Source of the DNA: an uncultured Bacteroidales bacterium
GTDB taxonomy: Bacteria > Bacteroidota > Bacteroidia > Bacteroidales > WCHB1-69
DNA length: 41,657 nucleotides
Direction of reading: 5' to 3'
Assembly (NCBI GenBank): GCA_905233585.1
Contig: CAJOFD010000018.1
Coordinates: forward strand, 1 to 41,657
Positions 26,492 to 34,761 of the stretch are shown here, piece after piece. Under the pieces are notes generated by a model that was given only the letters and a program-made list of their open reading frames with translations, was not told the origin of the DNA and searched no databases. The position numbers and the translations under genes are program-made. Every line of letters begins with the position of its first letter. Within the stretch, counting starts at the first letter, position 1.

Positions 26492-26500
26492 TAAAAAAAT

Positions 26501-27505
26501 ATGAAGATACAATATCACGTTTCATTAAAACCTTATAATTCATTTCATGTTGATGTACAGGCGGACACGTTTGTTGAAATAGTATCAGAAGATGAATTGA
26601 AAGGCTATTTGGCGACACGAAATCCCAAAGAAAAATTACTTGTTGTGGGAGATGGGTGTAATTTGTTGTTTGTACATGATTTTCATGGAACAATCCTTAA
26701 AATGCAAAATAAGGGCATTGCAATTGTTTCAGAGAATGATTACAAGTATGTAAAGTCTGCTGCAGGTGAAGATTGGGATTCTTTTGTGCGATATACTTTG
26801 GAAAATCATTGTTATGGATTGGAAAATTTAGCCCTTATTCCGGGCAAAGTAGGAAGTGCAGCGGTACAAAATATCGGAGCATATGGAAGAGAGGCTTGTG
26901 ATTTTATACATAAAGTATATGCTATTGATATACAAACTAATAAGTCGGTTGTTTTTTCTAACGAAGAATGTAAGTTCGCATATAGAAATAGTATTTTTAA
27001 ACAAGAGTTGAAAGGCAAATATGTGATAACTGCTGTTGAGTTTCGGTTGTATGCCCAACCGAAACCCTATATTCATTATGCAGATATTAAACAACGTGTT
27101 GGAATTGATGAAGATGTGAAAAGTGAAAAAATTTATCAGGTTGTATCTCAAATCAGACAAGAAAAATTGCCAGATGTTGAAACAATGGGCAATGCCGGTA
27201 GTTTTTTCAAAAATCCTATTGTGGATACACATATCTATGATAATTTGCAGAGCAGATATGCAGACTTAAAGTCATTTGCTGTTTCTGAAAAGCAATGTAA
27301 ATTGTCAGCGGCACAATTGATAGAAAAATGTGGCTGGAAAGGTAAAACTATGGGAAAAGCAGGTGTTTACCACAAACAACCTTTGGTTTTGATAAATTGT
27401 GGTAATGCCAAGGGTCAAGAAATTTTGGATTTGGCACAAAATATACAACATGATGTTTTTGAACATTTTGGAGTAGAATTGGAAATGGAAGTTAATGTTA
27501 TATAA
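26501..27505 (+). CDS. murB: UDP-N-acetylenolpyruvoylglucosamine reductase
   Basis: Cytosolic flavoenzyme that reduces UDP-GlcNAc-enolpyruvate to UDP-MurNAc with NADPH. At 334 residues it is a type I MurB. The FAD-binding part has NSFHVDVQADTFVEI and ENLALIPGKVGSAAVQNIG, then AYGRE. The substrate domain has GNAGSFFKNP, with the conserved serine proton donor, followed by LIEKCGWKG and a closing ELEMEVNVI with the conserved acidic residue. It continues the murF-anmK transcript with a 9-base gap. Confidence 0.95.
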   Translation: MKIQYHVSLKPYNSFHVDVQADTFVEIVSEDELKGYLATRNPKEKLLVVGDGCNLLFVHDFHGTILKMQNKGIAIVSENDYKYVKSAAGEDWDSFVRYTLENHCYGLENLALIPGKVGSAAVQNIGAYGREACDFIHKVYAIDIQTNKSVVFSNEECKFAYRNSIFKQELKGKYVITAVEFRLYAQPKPYIHYADIKQRVGIDEDVKSEKIYQVVSQIRQEKLPDVETMGNAGSFFKNPIVDTHIYDNLQSRYADLKSFAVSEKQCKLSAAQLIEKCGWKGKTMGKAGVYHKQPLVLINCGNAKGQEILDLAQNIQHDVFEHFGVELEMEVNVI

Positions 27506-27519
27506 AAATACAAATTACT

Positions 27520-29175
27520 ATGTTGGAAATTATTTGCACAAATAATAATATAAGGAAACAATTGCCGAATGGCATGACTCTCAAACAGATAGCAGAAGAA
27601 TTAAATGTTGTTCTGCCTCATCCCATATTAGGGGCAAAGGTCAATAATAAGGTCAGAAATTTGAATTATGAAATTTACAGTAATAAGGTAGTTACTTTTA
27701 TTGACGCTACGGATCCTTCCGGATATGCGATTTATGATCGTTCGTTAAATTTTTTATTGTACAAAGCCGTTAAGGATTTGTATCCGACAGAAGATATTAT
27801 TATAAAACATTCTATTTCAGGTGGTAAATATTGTGAATTTGAAAATCCGGAATTTAAGGTAACCAAAGAGGTTGTTACTAATCTGTATAAATATATGAAA
27901 GAATTGGTTGCAGCTGATTTGCCTATTGTTCGGGAAGAAATTCCGACAGAAGAAGCTGTCGCCTTATATAAAAAAGAAGGTTTGTTTGACAAGGAAAAAT
28001 TATTAAAAAACAGACATTTGTTTTATACTTCAGTGTATGCAATCGAAAATACCATTAATTATTTTTTTGGTTGTTTGGTGCCATCAACTGCATATCTTAA
28101 ATATTTTGATTTGGCTCTATATGAAGATGGTTTTTTGTTGAGAACACCTTCCCGTCAATGGCCGGATAAAATTTCCCCTATAAAAAAATCACCCAAATAT
28201 TTCAATATATTCAAGGAACATAAAGAATGGATTAGATTGGTAGAGGCACCCTACGTAGGAGATTTGAACAATTTGGTACGAGCAGGACAATCAACTGCTG
28301 TTGTGTTGGTTTCAGAAGCATTGCAAGAAAAAAAGGTAATATCTATAGCCGATGCAATAAAAAATAGGGAGGGTGTCAAGATGGTGTTATTAAGCGGTCC
28401 GTCTTCATCGGGTAAAACGACAACGTGCCGAAGATTGTCTGTGCAATTGGGGGTACTCGGGTTCCGACCTGTTCAAATTTCGGTGGACAATTATTTTGTA
28501 GATAGAGAATTTACCCCGAAAGATGAAAATGGCAACTATGATTTTGAACATATTAAAGCCATTGATTTAGATTTGTTGCATGAAAATTTGTCAGATTTGA
28601 TTAATGGAAAAGAAATAAACGTACCAACCTTTAATTTTCAACAAGGCAAGAAAACTTGGTTGGGCAACAAACTCAAACTTGATGAAAAGTCTATTATTAT
28701 TATGGAAGGTATTCATTGTCTGAATCCTTTGCTGACAGAAGGACTTGATGCGGGTTTGTCGTTCAAAGTCTTTGTATCGGCCTTGCCATCTATTGCAATG
28801 GATAAACATAATCCAATTCATTCTAATGATAATAGGTTGATACGTAGGATTATACGAGATTTTAATTATCGCGGATATTCTGCCGAAGAAACTATCAAAC
28901 GATGGACAAGTGTACGAAACGGGGAAGAAAAGTGGATATTTCCATTTCAAGAAAATGCGGATATGATGTTTAATTCCGCTTTGGTATGTGAGTTGGGCTT
29001 GTTGAAAAAATATGCTTTTCCAATATTGTATCGGGTTCCAGAAAACATTCCAGAATACACTGAAGCGATGAAATTAAAGAAATTATTAGACTATTTTGAG
29101 GTTATTGATGATACTGTTGTACCTCATTATTCGATTTTGAGAGAATTTTTTGGAGGAAGTGTATTTTCTTATTAA
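27520..29175 (+). CDS. Nucleoside (uridine) kinase with N-terminal TGS/ThrRS-like region
   Basis: A 551-residue protein widespread in Bacteroidetes and Firmicutes as 'nucleoside kinase'. The N-terminal 60 residues form a TGS-like ubiquitin fold (NGMTLKQIAEELN). Residues about 65-200 resemble the second domain of threonyl-tRNA synthetase. The C-terminal half is a uridine-kinase-type P-loop enzyme: GPSSSGKT at 293-300, then QISVDNYFVDREF, NYDFEHIKAIDLDLL, EINVPTFNFQQGKK and IIMEGIHCLNP. It should phosphorylate uridine or cytidine for salvage. Why it carries a tRNA-synthetase-like front half is not known. It follows murB by 14 bases. Confidence 0.9.
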   Translation: MLEIICTNNNIRKQLPNGMTLKQIAEELNVVLPHPILGAKVNNKVRNLNYEIYSNKVVTFIDATDPSGYAIYDRSLNFLLYKAVKDLYPTEDIIIKHSISGGKYCEFENPEFKVTKEVVTNLYKYMKELVAADLPIVREEIPTEEAVALYKKEGLFDKEKLLKNRHLFYTSVYAIENTINYFFGCLVPSTAYLKYFDLALYEDGFLLRTPSRQWPDKISPIKKSPKYFNIFKEHKEWIRLVEAPYVGDLNNLVRAGQSTAVVLVSEALQEKKVISIADAIKNREGVKMVLLSGPSSSGKTTTCRRLSVQLGVLGFRPVQISVDNYFVDREFTPKDENGNYDFEHIKAIDLDLLHENLSDLINGKEINVPTFNFQQGKKTWLGNKLKLDEKSIIIMEGIHCLNPLLTEGLDAGLSFKVFVSALPSIAMDKHNPIHSNDNRLIRRIIRDFNYRGYSAEETIKRWTSVRNGEEKWIFPFQENADMMFNSALVCELGLLKKYAFPILYRVPENIPEYTEAMKLKKLLDYFEVIDDTVVPHYSILREFFGGSVFSY

Positions 29176-29211
29176 TGAATAATAGTTTTTCCATTTATAA
29201 TTATTGTCCCT

Positions 29212-29949
29212 ATGTTGACCAATAATGAGTTTAAGATACTTCGTCAATTGAAACAAAAAAAATATCGGCAGGAACAAGCCTTGTTTTTGGTGGAAGGTAA
29301 AAAAATGGTGGAGGAAGTATTAAAAAGTGCTTTTGTTGTAAAAAATGTATTTGCAACGGAAGGTTTTGTGGAAAAATCAGCTGTTTTTTATGATGCGATG
29401 ATTATAACAAAAACCCAAAGTGAGCAATTGTCATCATTGACAACGGATCCGGAAGTATATGCACTTGTGGAAATGAAAAAAGATAATTTTGATGATTGTG
29501 TTTTGAAAAATAGGGTATTGATATTAGATGATGTTAGAGATGCCGGCAATTTGGGTACAATTATTCGTACTGCAGATTGGTTTAATATTGATTTGATTAT
29601 TTGCTCTAAAGATTGTGTCGAATTGTATAATAGTAAAGTATTGCAGGCTTCTATGGGGTCATTTACCCGAGTAAATGTTATTTATCGAAATCTTATTGAC
29701 TTTATCCATAGTCATAAATATAATTATTATGGTGCTTTTTTAAATGGACAATTATTAAATGAAGTGTCATTTCCTACGCAGCCCACTGCTATTGTTTTAG
29801 GTAGTGAGTCGCATGGAATTTCAGAAAAAGTCGCTAAATTGATACCGAATCGCATTAATATTCCTTTGATAAATCCCAATCGTATTGTTCCTGAATCGTT
29901 AAATGTAGCTACAGCAACAGCAATATTATGCTATGCTTGGACAAAATGA
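29212..29949 (+). CDS. SpoU/TrmH-family RNA 2'-O-methyltransferase
   Basis: A 245-residue SAM-dependent enzyme with a trefoil-knot SPOUT domain. The N-terminal substrate-binding region reads RQEQALFLVEGKKMVEEVL. The three family motifs are GNLGTIIRTADWFNID near 112, IVLGSESHGIS, and ESLNVATATAILCYAW at the C-terminus. Members modify ribose in 23S rRNA or tRNA; the RlmB/TsnR-like N-terminus suggests rRNA, but the site cannot be assigned. It is the last gene of the murF run, 36 bases after the nucleoside kinase. Confidence 0.92.
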   Translation: MLTNNEFKILRQLKQKKYRQEQALFLVEGKKMVEEVLKSAFVVKNVFATEGFVEKSAVFYDAMIITKTQSEQLSSLTTDPEVYALVEMKKDNFDDCVLKNRVLILDDVRDAGNLGTIIRTADWFNIDLIICSKDCVELYNSKVLQASMGSFTRVNVIYRNLIDFIHSHKYNYYGAFLNGQLLNEVSFPTQPTAIVLGSESHGISEKVAKLIPNRINIPLINPNRIVPESLNVATATAILCYAWTK

Positions 29950-30009
29950 AAAAACAATCAGTTATATAAATAAATTCTAATCAGAATTTGTAAAAAAAGG
30001 AAAAAATTG

Positions 30010-30017
30010 TATCTTTG
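30010..30017 (+). promoter_or_regulatory. -7 promoter box of the CCA-type nucleotidyltransferase gene
   Basis: TATCTTTG followed by CA, 24 bases before ATG 30042. The longer frame start at 30015 lies within the box and is rejected. Confidence 0.72.
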
Positions 30018-30041
30018 CAAGAAAAGAATAAATATATTAGT

Positions 30042-31484
30042 ATGCAATATCTTAGTAAAAAACTTACTCATCCTATTTTTCAACATATTGCTGATGTTTG
30101 TCATGCAACCAATAAACAAGCATTTGTTGTTGGGGGATTTGTTCGTGATATTTTTTTACAAAGAGAAAATCATGATATAGATATAGTTGTACTTGGCAAT
30201 GGCATAGATTTTGCTTATTCAGTAGCCCAACAACTTCATATTCCAATAGAACAAGTTGTTGTTTACAAAACTTATGGAACGGCAATGTTTAAGTTTCAAA
30301 ATGCAGAAATAGAGTTTGTCGGAGCCAGAAAAGAATCTTACAAAAAAGAATCGAGGAATCCAATTGTAGAAACGGGAACATTGGAGGATGATCAAAATAG
30401 ACGTGATTTTACCATCAATGCAATGGCTATTGCATTGGATAAAGAACATTATGGACAATTGATAGACCCCTTTAATGGCATTGCTGATATTCAAAGTAAG
30501 ACAATAAGGACTCCTCTTGACCCTACAATTACTTTTTCTGATGATCCTTTACGTATTATGCGGGCAATACGCTTTGCAACACAATTGCATTTTTCTATAG
30601 ATGAAAAAACTTTTAAGGGAATAGAAGCAACTGTCAATAGGTTGAATATTATTTCAAAAGAGCGTATCAATGAAGAATTAAACAAAATACTATTGTCATC
30701 TAAGCCTTCCATTGGATTTTTATTGATGGACAAAAGTGGTGTTTTGCCTATTGTTTTGCCATGGATTTCTGCATTAAAAGGTGTTGATATTATTGATGGA
30801 CATGGACATAAAGAAATTTTTTATCATACAATAGAAGTTGTGGACAAGGTGGCTTTTAACACTTCTAATTTATGGTTGATATGGGCGGCTCTTTTTCATG
30901 ATGTCGGCAAACCAGCAACAAAAAAATATGTTAAAGAAATTGGTTGGACATTTCATCAGCATGAATTTGTCGGAGCAAAAATGATACCTAAAATTTTCAG
31001 ACAAATGAAAATGCCCATGAATGAAAAAATGGAATATGTGCAAAAGTTGGTTCTTTTACATTTGCGTCCTGCCGCTTTGGTGGAAGATGAAGTTACCGAT
31101 TCGGCTGTTAGACGGCTTTTGTTTGATGCTGGTGATAATATTGATGATTTAATGCTTTTGTGTGAAGCGGATATTACATCTAAAAATAAAGTTAAGGTAA
31201 ATCGTTATTTGCATAATTTTGAAATTGTAAGAGGAAAACTTAAAGAAATAGAAGAAAAAGATAGACTTCGCAATTTCCAGCCTCCGATAAGTGGAGAATT
31301 GATTATGCAGGTATTCAATCTACCTCCCTGTCGGGAAATTGGTATTATTAAGACTGCTATACGTGAGGCAATTTTAGATGGAATTATCTCCAATGAGTAT
31401 GAGTGTTCGTATCAGTTTATGTTGCAAGAAGCTGCGAAATTGGGGTTAACTCCTAAAATAGACAAAGGAAATTTTAATAAATGA
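30042..31484 (+). CDS. CCA tRNA nucleotidyltransferase / poly(A) polymerase family with HD domain
   Basis: A 480-residue class II nucleotidyltransferase. The catalytic GG motif is VVGGFVRD at about 29-36, with the metal-binding DID at 45-47. RRDFTINAMAI and DPLRIMRAIRFATQL follow, and then an HD phosphohydrolase-like domain with LFHDVGKPATK. This matches bacterial HD-containing CCA-adding enzymes, which build or repair the tRNA 3' CCA end. As it is the only such gene seen here, CCA addition is more likely than poly(A) addition, but sequence alone does not separate them. It is monocistronic, with its own promoter and a shared terminator. Confidence 0.93.
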   Translation: MQYLSKKLTHPIFQHIADVCHATNKQAFVVGGFVRDIFLQRENHDIDIVVLGNGIDFAYSVAQQLHIPIEQVVVYKTYGTAMFKFQNAEIEFVGARKESYKKESRNPIVETGTLEDDQNRRDFTINAMAIALDKEHYGQLIDPFNGIADIQSKTIRTPLDPTITFSDDPLRIMRAIRFATQLHFSIDEKTFKGIEATVNRLNIISKERINEELNKILLSSKPSIGFLLMDKSGVLPIVLPWISALKGVDIIDGHGHKEIFYHTIEVVDKVAFNTSNLWLIWAALFHDVGKPATKKYVKEIGWTFHQHEFVGAKMIPKIFRQMKMPMNEKMEYVQKLVLLHLRPAALVEDEVTDSAVRRLLFDAGDNIDDLMLLCEADITSKNKVKVNRYLHNFEIVRGKLKEIEEKDRLRNFQPPISGELIMQVFNLPPCREIGIIKTAIREAILDGIISNEYECSYQFMLQEAAKLGLTPKIDKGNFNK

Positions 31485-31491
31485 TGATTAA

Positions 31492-31524
31492 AAAAAAGGT
31501 AATTCTATAAGAATTACCTTTTTT
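31492..31524. terminator. Bidirectional terminator between the converging CCA gene and rhaD
   Basis: A perfect 15-bp stem (AAAAAAGGTAATTCT and its complement) with a 3-nt loop. The A- and T-runs at both ends allow it to act in both directions. It lies 7 bases after the CCA-gene stop and 16 bases beyond the end of rhaD. Confidence 0.93.
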
Positions 31525-31540
31525 AATTAAAAATATTTCT

Positions 31541-32350
31541 TTACTTGGGTAATTTGAATGCTACAGACATTTCTTGCATTTGCGTCATGGACATACCATC
31601 CGGTTCAAACCCCATATTTTTGGCTGCAATATATATTTGTGCAGATTTGTTGAGTACATCAACTTGGTCAAATGCGGACATAATATCTGTATCTACAGCA
31701 AAAACACCATGCTTTTCCCACATAACCACGTCATAATTGTCTGCAATTGTTTCAATTGTTGCATTGGCTAATTCAACGCTTGAGGGTAACATATAGGGAA
31801 CAATCCCAAGTCCTCGAGGACAAAAGGCTTTGGTTTCCGGTATCATAGACCAAAGTATTTGGGTTGCCACATCTTTTTGTAAGAATTTTGGACTATGGGT
31901 CATTGCCACTAGTTCTATTGGGTGGGTGTGCAATGATGCCTTGTAAGGAGAACCTTTTGAAATCAGGTAATTGTGAACGCTCAAATGAGAAGGTAGTTCA
32001 GAGGTGGGGGCAACAGGTTGGTCTGCTATGATAACATAACTTGCACAATCGTCAAGTATTTTTATCACCGAACCGTTGTCCATAGGATTTTTTGCCAAAT
32101 CTCTCATTCTGCGATTGGTTCCTTTACAATAAAAATAACAGCCCTTTAAATATGGAAGAGTGGCTCCGATGGCTTTTACCTCACTGATAGGAGATAATCT
32201 TTTTATGCTATCATCAATATATTCAGTTATGTTTATCGTAATATTGCCACCATTGCGTTCTGCCCAACCTTTTTGCCAAAGATAACCAGCGACTTCAGCA
32301 ACTTGTTCTACTTGATACTTAATACTATTGTTTTCTAATATACTTTTCAT
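31541..32350 (-). CDS. rhaD: L-rhamnulose-1-phosphate aldolase
   Basis: A class II, zinc-dependent aldolase that splits L-rhamnulose-1-phosphate into dihydroxyacetone phosphate and L-lactaldehyde in the cytosol. At 269 residues it matches the family. Zinc-ligand candidates are H141 and H143 in LHTHP and H214 in WEKHGVF; the catalytic glutamate is probably E118 in PTSELPSH. AERNGGNITINI near residue 30 is the phosphate-binding loop. Its ATG overlaps the rhaT stop by four bases (ATGA), so translation is coupled. It is the last gene of the rhamnose unit. Confidence 0.94.
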   Translation of the reverse strand: MKSILENNSIKYQVEQVAEVAGYLWQKGWAERNGGNITINITEYIDDSIKRLSPISEVKAIGATLPYLKGCYFYCKGTNRRMRDLAKNPMDNGSVIKILDDCASYVIIADQPVAPTSELPSHLSVHNYLISKGSPYKASLHTHPIELVAMTHSPKFLQKDVATQILWSMIPETKAFCPRGLGIVPYMLPSSVELANATIETIADNYDVVMWEKHGVFAVDTDIMSAFDQVDVLNKSAQIYIAAKNMGFEPDGMSMTQMQEMSVAFKLPK

Positions 32351-33378
32351 ATTAATTGAGGTAAAAAGGTGCTAATAATTAAGACAATAATTCCTGTAAC
32401 TAAAACAATAATTGTGGATTTTGATACGCCTTTCCATTCTTTCAATATAATGCCCCAAACATTTGAGAAAACAACATTGAGTGCCATAAGGATACAAAAT
32501 GCCAATGTCATAAGTGTTTCAGATTCTGCTAAGAAGCCCTTTCCGAGTGATAATCCGAAAAATTGACTATACCAAAGAGCCCCTGCAAGCATACAAAACA
32601 ATAAATTGTTGCCCCATACAGAGCCCTTTTTGTAGTCGCCCCATGTCTTGTTTTTATGGTTTTGATAGAAACAATAAATTGCATTCGTAGCAAATCCGCC
32701 TAAGGTTACAAGTAGCGTTGCAGGTAATGTTTTGAATATGTCGGCAGTTTCGGCAAAAGCAATACCTTTGCCAAATTCCAATCCTACATTAAAACACCCG
32801 CTCATAAAACCAGCTAACAGGGCTATAATGATACCTTTTGGAAAATTAAAGTCTTTAACGGCTGCCTTTTTTTCTTCTTCGCTTAAAGTGCTGGATTTCA
32901 TTGCTCCTGCAATGCCTATAATGGCAATACCTATGAGGGTAACCACAACTCCGAGAATAACGGCAAAGGTTAGACTGCTCAACGCGTTGAGTTCAGGAAA
33001 AAACGCATTTAAAAGTACTGGTCCCAAGACGGTTCCCAATCCTGCACATGTTCCCAAGGCGATAGATTGTCCGAGGGCAACGCCCAAATAACGCATTGAC
33101 AAACCAAAAGTAAGTCCGCCAACACCCCAAAGTACACCAAATAATATGGTCATCAATACATTGAAAGAGTTGGTTTCGGAAAATAGTTCAAACAAATTAT
33201 GCCCTTCCGGTACGGCTAACAATGCCCCTAAAAAAGGAAAAACGAGCCATGCAAAAATACCTTGTATCAGCCAATAACTTTCCCAACTCCAATTTTTAAT
33301 TTTGTTGATAGGAACATAACAACTTGATTGACAAAATGCTCCAATGGCAATAATTAATAATCCAACAAGTATCATCAT
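32347..33378 (-). CDS. rhaT: L-rhamnose/proton symporter
   Basis: A 343-residue inner-membrane permease with about ten hydrophobic segments, starting with MMILVGLLIIAIGAFCQSSC. Family-typical stretches include KIKNWSWESYWLIQGIFAW, GVLWGVGGLTFGLSMRYLG and a late NVWGIILKEWKGVSKST. RhaT brings L-rhamnose into the cell with protons. It begins 6 bases after the rhaA stop and overlaps rhaD by four bases. Confidence 0.95.
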   Translation of the reverse strand: MMILVGLLIIAIGAFCQSSCYVPINKIKNWSWESYWLIQGIFAWLVFPFLGALLAVPEGHNLFELFSETNSFNVLMTILFGVLWGVGGLTFGLSMRYLGVALGQSIALGTCAGLGTVLGPVLLNAFFPELNALSSLTFAVILGVVVTLIGIAIIGIAGAMKSSTLSEEEKKAAVKDFNFPKGIIIALLAGFMSGCFNVGLEFGKGIAFAETADIFKTLPATLLVTLGGFATNAIYCFYQNHKNKTWGDYKKGSVWGNNLLFCMLAGALWYSQFFGLSLGKGFLAESETLMTLAFCILMALNVVFSNVWGIILKEWKGVSKSTIIVLVTGIIVLIISTFLPQLI

Positions 33379-33384
33379 AGTTTG

Positions 33385-34638
33385 TTATCTTTTTGAGGTT
33401 ACATCTTTTTCGTATTGTTGAATGCTGCTGATAAATTCTTCTCCAACAGGAACATTGTTTTTCAAGTTGAAATAATCATATACAGCACCGAATGGCATAG
33501 ATTTGGCCTCTTCCAACAAAGCCAAACGTTCAAAGCCTTGTCCGTTGTCTTCGTATTGGCGAAGTATATGTAATGGTTCCAAAAGAGCTTGGAGTACACA
33601 TTTTTGTGTTGCGCGTGTACCAATTATATATGCACCGATACGATTGATAGAAGCATCGAAATAGTCCAAACCTATATGGGCACGGTCCATGGCATCTGCA
33701 CGGGCAATTTCTTTGAACAAATCAAGAGTTTGGTCATTCATAATGGTTACATGGTCAGAGTCCCAACGGATAGGACGACTAACGTGTAACATCAATTCAG
33801 GAACATATAATAATAACGAAGAAACAAAGTCGGAAACATTTTCAGTTGGTTCATAATGTCCTGTGTCAAGAGTGTACATTACTTTTCTTGTTGCACAATA
33901 ACCTGTGTAGAAATCATGAGAGCCAACGGTGAAACTTTCCAAACCTATACCGAACAATTTTGCTTCAACGCAAGATTTCATGTTGGGTAGGTTCTCTGCA
34001 AGTATTTCATCTAAAGAGGCTGCCAACAATTCACGATAGCGTTTGCGTTCTACTGTAATATCTTTCAATCCATCGTGTACCCAAATATTCATAATACAGG
34101 GATCGCCTTGTGCTTTGCCCATAGCATCGGCAATACGGCGACAACGTTTGGTATGTTCTATCCAAAAGTTACGAATATTTTTATCAGGATTGGCTAAAGT
34201 AAGGTCTCCGCTTTTGGGGTGTCCAAAAGATGTGGAGTTAAAATCCAATTTCATGCCAACAGATTTGCCCCAGTCTATCCAACTTTGGAAATGTTCAACA
34301 CCCACTTGGTCTCTATCAACGAATTTGCCTCCAAAATCGCCATAAATTTCGTGAATATTCAAACGTTGTTCTCCGGCAAGAAGACTGTTTACAAATTCAA
34401 TATCTTGGCGTACTTCCTCAATGGTTCTTGCACGTCCCGGATAATTGCCTGTTGTCTGAATACCACCAGAAAGTCCTGTGTTGCTTTCAAAGCCCATAAC
34501 ATCATCTGTTTGCCAGCAATGTAAAGAAATTGGAGTTTTTTCCAATTTGGCAATGGCTTCATCTGTATTAATACCTATAGCAGCATAGCGTTCTTTTGCT
34601 ATTTCGTAAGATTTTAAAATTAGGTCTTCGCGTTTCAT
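33385..34638 (-). CDS. rhaA: L-rhamnose isomerase
   Basis: Converts L-rhamnose to L-rhamnulose in the cytosol; metal-dependent TIM barrel. The product has 417 residues from ATG 34638; the frame also contains an upstream TTG at 34644, which is not needed. Recognisable stretches are SLHCWQTDDVMGFE, TGNYPGRARTIEEV, KLDFNSTSFGHPKSGDLTLA, MNIWVHDGLKD, LDTGHYEPTENVSDFVSSL and SRPIRWDSDHVTI. It heads the rhaA-rhaT-rhaD operon behind its own promoter box. The rhamnulokinase that should act next is not in the window. Confidence 0.96.
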   Translation of the reverse strand: MKREDLILKSYEIAKERYAAIGINTDEAIAKLEKTPISLHCWQTDDVMGFESNTGLSGGIQTTGNYPGRARTIEEVRQDIEFVNSLLAGEQRLNIHEIYGDFGGKFVDRDQVGVEHFQSWIDWGKSVGMKLDFNSTSFGHPKSGDLTLANPDKNIRNFWIEHTKRCRRIADAMGKAQGDPCIMNIWVHDGLKDITVERKRYRELLAASLDEILAENLPNMKSCVEAKLFGIGLESFTVGSHDFYTGYCATRKVMYTLDTGHYEPTENVSDFVSSLLLYVPELMLHVSRPIRWDSDHVTIMNDQTLDLFKEIARADAMDRAHIGLDYFDASINRIGAYIIGTRATQKCVLQALLEPLHILRQYEDNGQGFERLALLEEAKSMPFGAVYDYFNLKNNVPVGEEFISSIQQYEKDVTSKR

Positions 34639-34681
34639 TGTCAATTATTTTTATTTATATTCAATATTTTATTTAGTGTTG

Positions 34682-34689
34682 CAAAGTTA
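34682..34689 (-). promoter_or_regulatory. -7 promoter box of the rhamnose operon (TAACTTTG)
   Basis: TAACTTTG followed by CA on the minus strand, 43 bases before the rhaA ATG. It lies between mutS2 and rhaA, showing that the rha genes can be transcribed on their own. No clear operator was identified. Confidence 0.6.
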
Positions 34690-34761
34690 TAAAAAAATAT
34701 TGATTTACTATAAAAAAAATGAAAATCTTTCTATTTATAGATAAAATAAATGATTATTTGT

